Below, piece by piece: positions 1-9,554 of a DNA stretch of 64,000 bases; position 1 is the stretch's first letter; every line of letters begins with the position of its first letter. The notes beneath the pieces were generated by a model that saw nothing but the letters and a program-made list of their open reading frames with translations, searched no databases and had not been told where the DNA came from. Source of the DNA: Chloroflexota bacterium. Lineage in GTDB: Bacteria; Chloroflexota; Anaerolineae; Aggregatilineales; Phototrophicaceae. The position numbers were made by a program, and so were the translations under genes. The DNA lies in NCBI GenBank assembly GCA_028875245.1, contig JAPPEU010000087.1, forward strand, positions 111,314-175,313, written 5' to 3'.

Positions 1-1374
1 GCCGACGAAGCGGTGCATATCGGCGGTCCGCGGCCGGCCGAGAGCTACCTGCGCAAGGACAAGCTCATTGAGGTGGCGCGGCGGACGGGCGCCGACGCCA
101 TTCATCCCGGCTATGGCTTCCTGGCGGAAAATGCCGATTTCGCCCAGCAGGTGATGGACGAGGACCTGGTGTGGATCGGTCCCTCGCCAAGCGCCATCGC
201 CACGATGGGGGACAAGCAGGCGGCGCGCACGGCGGTCAGGCGCAACAATGTGCCGCTGATCCCGGGCACGGAAGCGGGCATGCCCGATGACGAACTGATC
301 CATGCCGCCAGAAAGATCGGCTTTCCGGTGCTGATCAAGGCGGTGGCCGGCGGCGGTGGCACAGGCATGCGTCCGGTGCAGCGAGAAGAGGACTTCGCCG
401 AATCGCTGGCGACGGCGCGGCGGGAAGCGGAGAGCGCCTTCGGCAACGGTGACGTCTATGTCGAGAAGCTGCTGCTGGGCGCGCGCCATATCGAGTTTCA
501 GATTTTGGCCGACGCGACCGGGCACACCATTCACTTGGGCGAGCGGGAATGCTCCATTCAGCGCCGGCATCAAAAGCTGGTGGAGGAAGCGCCGAGCGTC
601 TTCGTCGACCGCGCCTTGCGCGAGCGGATGGGCGCGATGGCCATCGCGGCGGCCGAGTCAGTCGGTTACGTCAACGCCGGCACCATCGAGTGCATGGTCG
701 ACCAAAGCAAAAATTTCTATTTTCTCGAGATGAATACGCGGCTGCAGGTTGAGCACCCGGTGACCGAGCTGGTGACCGGCGTCGACCTGGCGAAAGAGCA
801 GATTCGCATCGCGCGCGGGCGGCGCATGGGCCCGCGGGAGAGTGTTTTGGAACCCAAAGGCTGGGCGATCGAATGCCGAATCAACGCTGAAGACCCTTAT
901 AACAATTTTATGCCGTCCACCGGCCAGATCACCACGCAGATTCTGCCGACGGGCCCGGGCGTGCGCGTAGATGGCGGCGTATATTCCGGCTCCGAGATCA
1001 CGCCCTATTACGACAGCCTGATCGCCAAGCTGATCACCTGGGGCGAGACGCGCTCGGAGGCGATGCTGCGCATGCGGCGCGCGCTCTCTGAATACCGCAT
1101 CATGGGCTTGAAGCACAACATCCCCTTCCATATCAACCTGCTCAACAGCATCAGTTTCATCGCCGGCAAATTCGACACCACTTTCGTCGAGCGCCGCTTC
1201 AACATGAATACTTATGAGCAGGATCCGACGGCGGGCGATTTGGAAACGGTGGCGATCGCGGCGACGCTCTACGCGCATCGTCAGCGCCAGCTGGCATCAC
1301 AGGTGGTGGCGCCGGCCAAGCGCGACGCCAGCAACTGGAAGTGGATGGGCCGCTTTGAGAGGATGCACCGATGA
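1..1374 (+). CDS. accC: Biotin carboxylase (acetyl/acyl-CoA carboxylase), 5' partial
   Basis: ATP-dependent carboxylation of biotin on the carrier protein, first half-reaction of acetyl- or propionyl-CoA carboxylase; cytoplasmic. The reading frame is open from base 1, so about 50 N-terminal residues lie outside the window. Visible family motifs are HPGYGFLAEN, the ATP-grasp core, the catalytic stretch EMNTRLQVEHPVTE and GWAIECRINAEDP, which is typical of the biotin carboxylase C-terminal domain. The glycine-rich ATP loop reads AGGGGTGMR, whereas the family normally has GGGG[R/K]GMR; the T is encoded by ACA near base 360. The 3' end overlaps the BCCP gene by 4 bases (ATGA), which indicates translational coupling. 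Family assignment is very secure; the acyl substrate cannot be told because no carboxyltransferase is visible. Confidence 0.95.
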   Translation, partial: ADEAVHIGGPRPAESYLRKDKLIEVARRTGADAIHPGYGFLAENADFAQQVMDEDLVWIGPSPSAIATMGDKQAARTAVRRNNVPLIPGTEAGMPDDELIHAARKIGFPVLIKAVAGGGGTGMRPVQREEDFAESLATARREAESAFGNGDVYVEKLLLGARHIEFQILADATGHTIHLGERECSIQRRHQKLVEEAPSVFVDRALRERMGAMAIAAAESVGYVNAGTIECMVDQSKNFYFLEMNTRLQVEHPVTELVTGVDLAKEQIRIARGRRMGPRESVLEPKGWAIECRINAEDPYNNFMPSTGQITTQILPTGPGVRVDGGVYSGSEITPYYDSLIAKLITWGETRSEAMLRMRRALSEYRIMGLKHNIPFHINLLNSISFIAGKFDTTFVERRFNMNTYEQDPTAGDLETVAIAATLYAHRQRQLASQVVAPAKRDASNWKWMGRFERMHR

Positions 1375-1883
1375 GATACGTCACCATCATCAATGAGCGG
1401 CGCTTCGAGATTGAAGTCGACAATGAGGGGCGCGTGCTGATAGATGGCGAAGAGCGCGATGTGGATTTTCTCAATCTTGGCGGTTCGCTCTTCTCCTTGA
1501 TTACCAAGAACAAATCCTTCGAAGCGGTTATAGATGATGACGAGGGCAAGATCGCCGTGATGATGCGGGGCCGCCTGTTTGAAGCGCAGGTGCTTGACGA
1601 GCGGGCGATGCTCCTCATGCAGCGGCGCGGGGGTTTGACCGTCGCCTCGGGCGAAGTCAGCGCGCCCATGCCCGGGCTCATTGTGGAAGTGACCGCGGCC
1701 TTGGGCGGCGCAGTCGCCAAGGGGCAGACAGTTATCATCCTCGAATCGATGAAAATGCAGAACGAGTTAAAGTCGCCGATTGACGGGGTTGTGCGCGCGA
1801 TACACGCCGAGGCCGGGCAAGCGGTGGACAAGAATGACCTGTTGGTGGAGATAAAGCCGCCGGCCGCCGACGAACAAACCTAG
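1371..1883 (+). CDS. Biotin carboxyl carrier protein
   Basis: Carries biotin between the biotin carboxylase and a carboxyltransferase. The 170-residue protein ends in a biotinyl/lipoyl-attachment domain (about residues 95-165) with ESMKMQ; the biotinylated lysine is K128. The motif is ESMKM rather than the commoner EAMKM, a tolerated variant. The N-terminal 90 residues form a separate beta-rich segment of the kind found in acyl-CoA carboxylase carrier proteins, without the long Ala/Pro linker of E. coli AccB. Start is the ATG that overlaps the accC stop. The two genes form an operon that begins upstream of the window. Confidence 0.9.
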   Translation: MRYVTIINERRFEIEVDNEGRVLIDGEERDVDFLNLGGSLFSLITKNKSFEAVIDDDEGKIAVMMRGRLFEAQVLDERAMLLMQRRGGLTVASGEVSAPMPGLIVEVTAALGGAVAKGQTVIILESMKMQNELKSPIDGVVRAIHAEAGQAVDKNDLLVEIKPPAADEQT

Positions 1884-2020
1884 AAGGCAATTCGGATCCT
1901 TTGCAAAAGGCAAGCTCAAAATCATTCCAAGAGTGATACACTGAATAAAATGCGACGAAATGCGATTTGCCTAATTGCAAGCTCGGCGGATGGCGTTTGT
2001 ATTTGGCAGGAGGCGGAACG

Positions 2021-3475
2021 ATGCGTCAGTTTACCCTGTCCCTCATGATTGCGGTCATAGTCTCCGGCGTCGGCGTGCTGCTGGCGCAGGATGATCTATG
2101 TCCGGCGGGCCTGCCCGAACGGCCAGCGCTGTCACGTCATATTGAACAGGAAGATATCCTCAATGGCCGCTTGAGCTTTGAGGAAGTGCTAGACCATGGT
2201 GAAGAGCTTTTCACAGTTTTGTTCAACGTCTGTGACGGGCAAGGACGGCCCGCGACAACGGGCGGGACAGTGGCGCGGGAACCGGACGAAATGGCTTTCA
2301 GCCGCGTTTCGGCGCCGGATTCGAATTCCTGCTTCAGCTGCCACAATCAGCCGCGCTTGGGCGGCAGCGCTGAGTTTGTCGGCAATGTCTTCTTGCTGGC
2401 ACAACATGAGGACCCAATCCTGGAGACAACCTCAATGATGACAAGCAACCATCGCAACCCGCTGGGCATGTTCGGCGCGGGACCAATCGAGATGCTTGCC
2501 CGCGAGATGACAAGCGATTTGCTGGCCCTGCGTGAAGCCGCCATTGCCAGCGCAAAGGAGAATGGCAGCGCAGTCACCGTAGCTTTGGTCACAAAAAACG
2601 TGAGCTTCGGTGAATTGACTGTCGCTGCGGACGGCTCCCAAGATTCGAGCGGAATAGAAGGGGTCGATCATGATTTGATCATCAAGCCTTTTCATCAAGC
2701 GGGGACGAAAATTTCGCTGCGGCAATTCTCCGCCAATGCCATGAACCAGCATCACGGCATCCAGGCTGAGGAACGCTTTGATCTCAATCCGGACATCATG
2801 GATCCCGACTTTGACCGGGATGGTGTGCCACGGGAGCTGACCATCGGCGACATCACAGCGATTACGTTGTTTCAAGCGGCGCTCGCCACGCCCGGGCGCC
2901 TACTGCCGGACGATCCAGAACGGCGGGCGGATGCCGTTCGTGGCGAGCAAGTGTTTGAAGATATCGGCTGCGCTAGCTGCCATATGCCAGAGCTATACCT
3001 GGAATCTCGCATGTTCAGCGATCCGAATCCCTTTAACCCGTCCAATACCATGACTGACATGTCGAAGATGGTCAGTTTTGACATGACGACTGATGGCCAG
3101 CAGCCGCGGTTGGAGCCTGAAGGCGAGGGGGCAATCGTTCGGGCTTTCACCGATCTCAAACGTCACAGCCTTTGCGACCCAGCAGGCGAGCCAGGCGCCA
3201 TCCGCTTCTTTTGTAACGAGGCGCTGCGGGATAGCCGGCCAGACATCGGAGAGCGGCCGGGGAGCGAGTTTTTCATCACGCGGAAACTCTGGGATGTCGG
3301 CAGTTCAGCCCCCTATGGACACCGAGGCGATCTGACGACGATCTCAGAAGCAATCCTGATGCATGGAGGCGAGGGGCGCGCCCCCCGTGACGCTTTCACT
3401 GAGCTGCCCTTCGCCGATCAGCGCGCGCTGGTGGAGTTTTTGCTCTCGCTGCAAATCCTGCCACAAGAGGACTAA
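2021..3475 (+). CDS. Secreted di-haem c-type cytochrome (di-haem oxidoreductase/peroxidase-like)
   Basis: Two CxxCH haem c sites are visible, C104-x-x-C107-H108 and C317-x-x-C320-H321, which is the layout of di-haem peroxidase-like oxidoreductases (MauG/CcpA superfamily, DUF1111-type). The ATG at 2021 is preceded by a strong AGGAGG and starts a signal peptide (MRQFTLSL... ending near LLAQ), so the product of 484 residues is exported. An in-frame upstream codon at 1967 would add 18 residues before the signal peptide and is rejected. The C-terminal part has KLWDVGSSAPYGHRG, a conserved di-haem family stretch. No electron-transfer partner gene is adjacent. The substrate is unknown; peroxidase activity is only a family-level possibility. 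Confidence 0.8.
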   Translation: MRQFTLSLMIAVIVSGVGVLLAQDDLCPAGLPERPALSRHIEQEDILNGRLSFEEVLDHGEELFTVLFNVCDGQGRPATTGGTVAREPDEMAFSRVSAPDSNSCFSCHNQPRLGGSAEFVGNVFLLAQHEDPILETTSMMTSNHRNPLGMFGAGPIEMLAREMTSDLLALREAAIASAKENGSAVTVALVTKNVSFGELTVAADGSQDSSGIEGVDHDLIIKPFHQAGTKISLRQFSANAMNQHHGIQAEERFDLNPDIMDPDFDRDGVPRELTIGDITAITLFQAALATPGRLLPDDPERRADAVRGEQVFEDIGCASCHMPELYLESRMFSDPNPFNPSNTMTDMSKMVSFDMTTDGQQPRLEPEGEGAIVRAFTDLKRHSLCDPAGEPGAIRFFCNEALRDSRPDIGERPGSEFFITRKLWDVGSSAPYGHRGDLTTISEAILMHGGEGRAPRDAFTELPFADQRALVEFLLSLQILPQED

Positions 3476-3595
3476 GCCGGCCTTATCTCCTCGTATTCTG
3501 GTGACTAGAAGAACGGCCTAAGCTGTTTTCTCCAATCTGAAACAATCCTATAATTGACTTTGCCTGTCTATTCCAGGAAGGCGGACGAAGAAAAT

Positions 3596-4948
3596 ATGCC
3601 AATACCACAGCAACTGCCCCGTTGGTTCAATGCTGTGTGGCTGGCGCTGCTGGCGGCTTACATTGTGGCTGGAGCAGGCATCGTGCCCTTCCATGGGGAT
3701 GAATCGACGCTGATCTACATGGGGCGGGATTATCACCATATCTTTGTTGACGGGGACCTTTCGAAGATACTGTACGACGATACCTGGTCGGATCGCCCAA
3801 ATGAGCAGAAACTTCGCCTCGAGAACGGCACGATCTCCAAGACGATATATGGCTGGCTGGCTTGGAATCAGGGCTATGGCCTCGACGATTTCAACCGGTC
3901 ATGGCATTGGGGACGCGACTACGCGTTTAATCTCAGGTCCGGTTCTTTGCCTGACAGCGATCTCTTGAATGCCGCGCGGCTGGCATCGGCGATTCAATTG
4001 GCGCTGGCCGCCGCGCTTTTCTTTCAGTTAACGCGGATAACTTTGAGCCGACCGGCCGCCTATGTGGCGAGCGCCCTGTTCGCGCTGCATCCCAACGTTT
4101 TGATCAATGGACGCCGGGCCATGATGGAAGGCAGCCATCTGTTGGGATTGATGCTCGTCTTGCTGGCGGCCGCCTGGCTGCTGCGCGAGCGCAAGTGGTG
4201 GACCATCGCGCTGCTGGGCGTCTGCATGGGCTTGGCCGTATCGGCGAAGCATCCCAACATCATCACCTGCGCTTTGGCCGCCTCGGTCGTTTTTCAGGCG
4301 CTTCTGTGGCAGAAGAAGGGCAAAGACAGTTGGCCATTGCGCTCGAAATGGCAGCGGGCATTTGTCTGCTGTTCGCTCCTGATATTGGCCGCCCTGGTGT
4401 TTCTTCTGCTCAACCCGGCCTGGTGGTCGGCGCCCTTGGAATTGCCCGGCCTTATCATTGAGATGCGGGCCGAGCTGCTGAGATTTCAAGTGGATTTGTT
4501 CGGCGGATATGACTCGTTTGGAGAGCGGATAGCGGGTTTCTTTCGCTACGCATTCGCGGCGGAACATCAGTATTTTGAAGTGGAGAGCTGGGCGGAATAT
4601 GATGTCATTTCGGCGCAGATCAAAACCTACGAAAGCGCCGGGCTGGCAGGCATACTGATCGGCGGCGGCGGCCTGGCCGGGCTGCTCTTCCTTGGGCTGG
4701 CGGTCTACGGCGCGATCAGCCTAACGTACAGCCCAGATGTCGCGGCGGATAATCGAAAGCTCTTGCTCGTCTGGGTCCTGGGCACGGCGCTGGCCACGCT
4801 GCTGCTGACGCCATTGCCTTGGGCGCGCTATTACCTGCCGCTGGCGCCGGCCTTGGCGATGCTGACGGCGCAGGCCCTTGTCGACCTGTCTTCCAAATTA
4901 CGGACAGTTTTCTACCGCGAAGCTGATGGCGTCACTGTATTGGATTGA
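3596..4948 (+). CDS. GT-C fold membrane glycosyltransferase (ArnT/PMT-like)
   Basis: Polytopic inner-membrane protein with about ten hydrophobic segments. The first extracytoplasmic loop contains FHGDEST; an acidic D-E pair right after TM1 is the hallmark of GT-C enzymes of the ArnT/PMT (GT39/GT83) type that use polyprenyl-phosphate sugars. ALHPNVLINGRRAMMEG further in also fits this family. Start chosen at ATG 3596 (MPIPQQL), which places TM1 about 10 residues in; a TTG at 3554 would add a 14-residue hydrophilic tail. The gene overlaps the next GT-C gene, so the pair is likely co-expressed. Acceptor and sugar cannot be deduced. Confidence 0.75.
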   Translation: MPIPQQLPRWFNAVWLALLAAYIVAGAGIVPFHGDESTLIYMGRDYHHIFVDGDLSKILYDDTWSDRPNEQKLRLENGTISKTIYGWLAWNQGYGLDDFNRSWHWGRDYAFNLRSGSLPDSDLLNAARLASAIQLALAAALFFQLTRITLSRPAAYVASALFALHPNVLINGRRAMMEGSHLLGLMLVLLAAAWLLRERKWWTIALLGVCMGLAVSAKHPNIITCALAASVVFQALLWQKKGKDSWPLRSKWQRAFVCCSLLILAALVFLLLNPAWWSAPLELPGLIIEMRAELLRFQVDLFGGYDSFGERIAGFFRYAFAAEHQYFEVESWAEYDVISAQIKTYESAGLAGILIGGGGLAGLLFLGLAVYGAISLTYSPDVAADNRKLLLVWVLGTALATLLLTPLPWARYYLPLAPALAMLTAQALVDLSSKLRTVFYREADGVTVLD

Positions 4949-7571
4949 AGCGTCCCTGGCGGGCATGCTTCCAACCTTGTGGATGCACCTCGGCGTCGGC
5001 TTGCCCTGGGCATTTGCGCTGCTGTCCACAAAGCATTGGCGTTCGAAAGCCTTCATCGGCGCGCTGGCGCTGGCGCTGGGTCCCGCATGGATGACGACCT
5101 GGATGCTGGTCCTGGGCTTTGTCGGCGCGCAACTGAATACCCCACTGCTGACGCCGGAATGGATTCTTCCCGGCAGCCTCGCCATCGCGGTCGCCGGCGC
5201 CGCGCTGGCCTGGCGCAAACGGCAACGCAACGCGGTCCGATCCCTATCGGCGCCGGCGGGGCGGAATGCCGACAACATAGCGACTTTGCGAAGCAATCAG
5301 ACGATCTCTGTGCTTTCTGTGGCAAAAAAAATATATGTAACATTCGCAAAATGGAATGCGCCCGCGCAGCGCAGCGCCGCCTCGGCGCCATCCCTCGCTT
5401 TTGACGAAAAACTAATCATTGGGCTGATCGCGGCTGCCGTCGTCCTGCGCTGGATTCACACTGCGTTCTGGCCCTTCACCGCCTATGATGCGCTTTGGAT
5501 CTTCGGCTACCAGGGCCGGCTGTATTTTCTCGAGGGACTCATTCCGAACGCGATTGATTATTACCCGCCCTTTTTGTCGCTGCAATTCGCCTATGTGCAG
5601 ACGCTGGTCGGCGACATAAATGATCACGCGGCGCGCATGGTCATACCGATGCTGCATATCGGCAGCATTCTGGCCGCCTATCTGCTTGGCAAGAGACTGG
5701 CGAACCGCCGGGTTGGCATATTCGCCGCGGCGCTCTGGGGCCTGCATCCCTACGTAGGGCAATGGGCGCCAATTGGCGATCTTGAGATCCCTCTGACCTT
5801 TAGTTTCACGCTGGCGGCCGTATTCTTTCTGCGCGCCTGGACCTGCGAGGGCGACCCATCGGAACGACGCCATGAGGCGCTCCTGGCCGGTGTCATGTTG
5901 GGCCTCGCAATGTTCACCAAGCCGACCGCAGGCGCCTTCATTTGGGGCATCTTATTTCTGCTCGCCGTCGACTTGATCCACAAGCGATTTGATTTTCGGC
6001 GCTGGCGGCCTCGGCTGGCTACGGCCTGCTGGACCGTCGTCGCTTGCCTGCCACTGGGAGCGCCTTGGTATCTGCGCAATGTAGCGCTTGGTCACGAGGC
6101 GATCACCTGGCCCAAGGCAATCTGGCTGACGCGGGCTCTGCGCAGCGGCGATTATTTGGCGCCTCTGCTCCTGGCGCTCGTCCTTGCTGTCATTGTGCTG
6201 ATGATGCGCTTTCAATTGAAAGGGCGGGCGCTCTTGATTTGCGCGATCGGCATCGCGCTGCTGCTGGCGGGCGCGCAGGCTTCCAGCTCCCGGCTATCCC
6301 CGCAGCGCGTCGATCCGCCGGCAAGTTACATCACTGCCGAGGATTCGGCGCTGATCATCGCCGGGCTGATACTGATTGGTATTAGCCTGCGCGGGCGAAA
6401 TAGAATGCCTCTGAATCCACAGGAGGCGCGGCTGCTGCGCGCGGGCGGTTGGGCGCTGCTGTTTGCGCTGCCATACTTCGTCACCTTCTTTTTTTCCTAC
6501 AGCTATCACTACCGACTCGGATTCGCCGCGCTGCCTTTGCTCTGCCTGCCCTCGGCGATCGCTCTGTCGCTAATCCTGGCGCCAGCCAGAATGGGGCGCT
6601 GGAGCGGCGCTCTGCGGCGCGCAACCTATCTGGCGCTCTTCTGCTTGAGCCTGCCGGGCGTCGCCGCCTCCGCGCTCGACATGCGCTGGTCCTCCCTGCC
6701 GCTCCTGGACGAGACTCTGGACAGCGACATCCGAAAATACCAGGCCTTCAATCCGTCGCTGCTCGAGATGGTCTTCGGCTTGAATGACTACGCGCGCGAC
6801 ACCGGGAGGGAAGCCATTGTGCTGGCGCCGGGCGAGGAGCGCCTGCCATTCTTCTTCCCGCAGCTGCGCATGATCGACGAGCCCGTAACGCGCCTGGAGG
6901 ACTACGAAAATCTCGGCGCGACGCATTTCATCTACGGGGCGAAGGCGCGCGAAGCTTATGCGGAAGCCGGGCTGGATCCGCGGCGGACTCAGCTGGTCGC
7001 GGCGCTGGGCCGGGTTGATCTTTTCCAGCCGGTGCGAGAGCATTTTGACGGGACCTTCAGTTATGAGTTATACGAATCCCGCGACATCGGGGGGCGGCGC
7101 GAGTTGCCGGGGCGCTACCTGGCAGACCGGCAAAGTCCGGCCGCCATCACTTATGATGGCCAGCTGCGTCTTCACACGCTCGGCGCGTTTCCGTCAACGA
7201 TTTTTGTCGGCACGCCGATCACGCTGGAGCTGACCTGGCGCGCCCTGGAACCGCTGGGTCGGCGCCTGGAGTTCGTCATCCGCTTTCAGAACGCGGATAC
7301 AAAGCAGACCGCGCAGACATGGCAACTGCGCGCGGCCCCGCATCGTCATGGCAACTATGCGACAACCTTTTGGGAGACCGACGAATACGTCAAAGACCGG
7401 CGTATTCTGCGCCTGGACGATGAAGCGCCTCTGAAACGAGAGGGCCAGCCCTATATATTTTCAGTCGGCGTCTGGGATCCGCAAGCCGAGCGCTTCCTGG
7501 ATTTGGCGATTGACGGGCTGAGCGCGGGCCAATTCTACCAACTGCCGGGCATATACAAACTGCGGACTTGA
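4926..7571 (+). CDS. Large GT-C fold membrane glycosyltransferase with C-terminal beta domain
   Basis: A protein of about 880 residues. The N-terminal 100 residues hold about three hydrophobic helices, followed by a hydrophilic linker (about residues 100-160) and then a second polytopic block that begins FTAYDALWIFGYQGRL, similar to the first-loop acidic motif of GT-C enzymes. After the last helix there is a soluble extracytoplasmic region (about 600-880) whose last 170 residues look beta-rich (ITLELTWRALEP, YIFSVGVWDPQ) and carbohydrate-binding-like. Start ATG 4926 overlaps the upstream GT-C gene by 23 bases; a TTG at 4878 is an alternative. The extra N-terminal helices may be a separate domain fused to a complete GT-C core. 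Substrate unknown. Confidence 0.7.
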   Translation: MASLYWIEASLAGMLPTLWMHLGVGLPWAFALLSTKHWRSKAFIGALALALGPAWMTTWMLVLGFVGAQLNTPLLTPEWILPGSLAIAVAGAALAWRKRQRNAVRSLSAPAGRNADNIATLRSNQTISVLSVAKKIYVTFAKWNAPAQRSAASAPSLAFDEKLIIGLIAAAVVLRWIHTAFWPFTAYDALWIFGYQGRLYFLEGLIPNAIDYYPPFLSLQFAYVQTLVGDINDHAARMVIPMLHIGSILAAYLLGKRLANRRVGIFAAALWGLHPYVGQWAPIGDLEIPLTFSFTLAAVFFLRAWTCEGDPSERRHEALLAGVMLGLAMFTKPTAGAFIWGILFLLAVDLIHKRFDFRRWRPRLATACWTVVACLPLGAPWYLRNVALGHEAITWPKAIWLTRALRSGDYLAPLLLALVLAVIVLMMRFQLKGRALLICAIGIALLLAGAQASSSRLSPQRVDPPASYITAEDSALIIAGLILIGISLRGRNRMPLNPQEARLLRAGGWALLFALPYFVTFFFSYSYHYRLGFAALPLLCLPSAIALSLILAPARMGRWSGALRRATYLALFCLSLPGVAASALDMRWSSLPLLDETLDSDIRKYQAFNPSLLEMVFGLNDYARDTGREAIVLAPGEERLPFFFPQLRMIDEPVTRLEDYENLGATHFIYGAKAREAYAEAGLDPRRTQLVAALGRVDLFQPVREHFDGTFSYELYESRDIGGRRELPGRYLADRQSPAAITYDGQLRLHTLGAFPSTIFVGTPITLELTWRALEPLGRRLEFVIRFQNADTKQTAQTWQLRAAPHRHGNYATTFWETDEYVKDRRILRLDDEAPLKREGQPYIFSVGVWDPQAERFLDLAIDGLSAGQFYQLPGIYKLRT

Positions 7572-7572
7572 C

Positions 7573-8517
7573 TTAACGCAGGACCAGCAGCGAATCGGAG
7601 AACTGTCGCTGCGTCCTGCGGTTGTTGAAGCGCAGCCAGGCGTCGTTAAACTGCTCTCGCAAGCCGGCCAGTTCTTCATTGCGCGCCGCCATGTATGCGT
7701 CCACCACAGCGGTCTGCTCGGGCGTCAAGCCTTCAAGGCGGCTTACATAAGCGCTGAATACAGCAATGTCATTGATGCGCCCGAGAATGTCCTGCATTCT
7801 CTTGGCTTGCTGCAAGAAGCGGGCGGCCGAGCTGCCCAGTATCGGCTGGAAGAACTCCAGGGCGTAGCGCAACTGCTTGTACTCAACGCGGAGGGCATGC
7901 AGGATTTCATCTTCCGCGGCCGGCAGTACGCTGTCATAACTTCGTACCCGCGCCAAGCGCTCGTGCAGCAGCAGCGGCAGCACATGACGCACTTGATGCG
8001 GCGTCTCCGCCCGTTTTACCCGGCGCGCGCCTTGACCGGATCCTTTGGCGAGCCGTTGAAATTGACGCAGGAAGCGCGCATAACGTTTCGAATCAAAGAG
8101 CTGATGGAGGGCGGCGCGGCACTCCTTGCGGCGCTCATCGAGGACGGAGACCACCTGCGCCATGTGGGGTTGAGACGCCGGCGGCAAAGAGGCCTGGAAC
8201 TCCTGCAAGTCCAGAATAAGGACATCGAGATCGCGGATGGCGCCCAATGCGCGCGCGATATCCCGCAAGCCGCGCTCATATTTGGCGACCGTTTTGCGTC
8301 GATAATGAGAACCAATCAGATTGAAAAGGCTGCGCATACGGCGGATGGCGACCCGCATCTGATGGACGGATTCAATATCCTCGCCGGTCCGGCTGCCGGC
8401 TTCGTGGCTCTTCATGCGCCGGATCTGCTGGGCGAAGAGTTTGCGCCCCGCCTCCGCCATGGGGTCGGTCGGGAGGATCGCATTCTTCTTTTTGCGTTTC
8501 TTGCCGTCGGCTGCCAT
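7573..8517 (-). CDS. CHAD domain protein
   Basis: The 314-residue protein has the CHAD (conserved histidine alpha-helical domain) signature: SVHQMRVAIRRMRSLFNLIG with conserved His and Arg residues near residue 55, and ALRVEYKQLRYALEFF near 210. CHAD domains bind inorganic polyphosphate through these basic residues. The N-terminal 12 residues are Lys-rich (KKRKKKN). No CYTH triphosphatase domain is fused, in contrast to many CHAD proteins. The gene ends one base from the stop of the convergent glycosyltransferase gene and has its own promoter candidate at 8607-8635. Role in polyphosphate localisation is a family-based inference. Confidence 0.85.
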   Translation of the reverse strand: MAADGKKRKKKNAILPTDPMAEAGRKLFAQQIRRMKSHEAGSRTGEDIESVHQMRVAIRRMRSLFNLIGSHYRRKTVAKYERGLRDIARALGAIRDLDVLILDLQEFQASLPPASQPHMAQVVSVLDERRKECRAALHQLFDSKRYARFLRQFQRLAKGSGQGARRVKRAETPHQVRHVLPLLLHERLARVRSYDSVLPAAEDEILHALRVEYKQLRYALEFFQPILGSSAARFLQQAKRMQDILGRINDIAVFSAYVSRLEGLTPEQTAVVDAYMAARNEELAGLREQFNDAWLRFNNRRTQRQFSDSLLVLR

Positions 8518-8606
8518 ATCAGCGTCTCTTGTTGAGTTGATAGATTTCAGAGAGTGCGTCGCGCGTCTCGGCCCCCAAAGAGCGGTTGGAATTAATCTTT
8601 AAGATT

Positions 8607-8635
8607 ATGTTAATAAATCGCTCCTTGCTCGTCAA
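8607..8635 (-). promoter_or_regulatory. Promoter candidate for the CHAD gene
   Basis: On the minus strand TTGACG (8630-8635) and TAACAT (8607-8612) are separated by exactly 17 bases, a good sigma-70-type match in an AT-rich island. Predicted start is near 8600, giving a leader of about 80 bases. Confidence 0.5.
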
Positions 8636-8703
8636 GTTTCTTAACATTCCGCGCGGGCAAGACGTCTATGAATATAGGCGGCAAGCGCTGCGTCAAGCGG
8701 TGA

Positions 8704-8709
8704 TATACT
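8704..8709 (+). promoter_or_regulatory. -10 box candidate for the SDR gene
   Basis: TATACT lies 28 bases before the ATG at 8738. No convincing -35 hexamer is seen at 16-18 bases upstream, so support is weak. Confidence 0.3.
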
Positions 8710-8737
8710 TTGCCGGGAGGGCGAGGGGAACGGGCAA

Positions 8738-9538
8738 ATGACAGAAACGCGGCAAGTCGTCTTCATCACGGGCGCGTCGAGCGGGATCGGGCGGGCGGCG
8801 GCGATCGCTTTTGCCCGCGCCGGTCATCATGTCTGCGGGCTGGCGCGGCGCGGCGACCGCCTCGAAAGCCTGCGCGATGAGATCGACGCCTTGCCCTCTC
8901 CACACGGCGACTTCCTCGCGGCCGTCGGCGATGTGCGAGATCCGGCGCAAATTGAAGCGGCGGCGCTGCGGACGCTGGAGCGCTTCGGGCGGCTGGATGT
9001 TCTGCTCGCCAACGCCGGCGTCGGGCATCATGGCGCGGTCGTCGATGGCGAATGGGACGATATTGAGACCGTGCTGCGCAGCAATATCGATGGCGTTCTG
9101 CATTGTGTTCGCGCCGCTGCGCCGGCCATGCGGAAACAGGGCGGCGGTCATATCCTGCTCGTCTCGTCAATCGTGGCCGGCATCCATACGCCCTACACCG
9201 CGGCCTACGCCGCCAGCAAGGCTTTCGTCTCCAGCCTAGCCGGTTCGCTGCGGCTGGAACTGGAAGACGACAACATCGCGGTGACCGATGTTCTGGCCGG
9301 GCGCACGCAAACGGAGTTCAATCAGAATCGACTGGGCTTGAGCCAGGAGGTTCGCGGCGGGCTGCCGACAATAACGGCCGACGACGTCGCGCTGGCCCTC
9401 GTCAAGGCGGCGGAGCGGCGCCCGCGGCGGCTGATCCTGCGCCTCTTCGACCGCTTCATCCTGGCGGGCGGCGTCATCGCGCCGGGGATGATGGCGCGGA
9501 TGGCGAAGCGGCAATACAAACCGACTGAAGACGAATAA
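8738..9538 (+). CDS. Short-chain dehydrogenase/reductase (SDR)
   Basis: Classical SDR of 266 residues. TGASSGIG at 11-18 is the nucleotide-binding glycine motif, ANAG at 91-94 is the structural motif, and S144-Y157-K161 (YAASK) form the catalytic set. The residues after beta-2 (LARRGDR) carry Arg, which favours NADP(H). The C-terminal segment is hydrophobic (FDRFILAGGVIAPGMMARMAK), as in membrane-associated DltE/YqjQ-like SDRs. ATG with GGGGAACGG upstream. It is followed after 16 bases by the ybaK-like gene, probably one transcript. Substrate unknown. Confidence 0.9.
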   Translation: MTETRQVVFITGASSGIGRAAAIAFARAGHHVCGLARRGDRLESLRDEIDALPSPHGDFLAAVGDVRDPAQIEAAALRTLERFGRLDVLLANAGVGHHGAVVDGEWDDIETVLRSNIDGVLHCVRAAAPAMRKQGGGHILLVSSIVAGIHTPYTAAYAASKAFVSSLAGSLRLELEDDNIAVTDVLAGRTQTEFNQNRLGLSQEVRGGLPTITADDVALALVKAAERRPRRLILRLFDRFILAGGVIAPGMMARMAKRQYKPTEDE

Positions 9539-9554
9539 CGCGGGGACGGGCACC

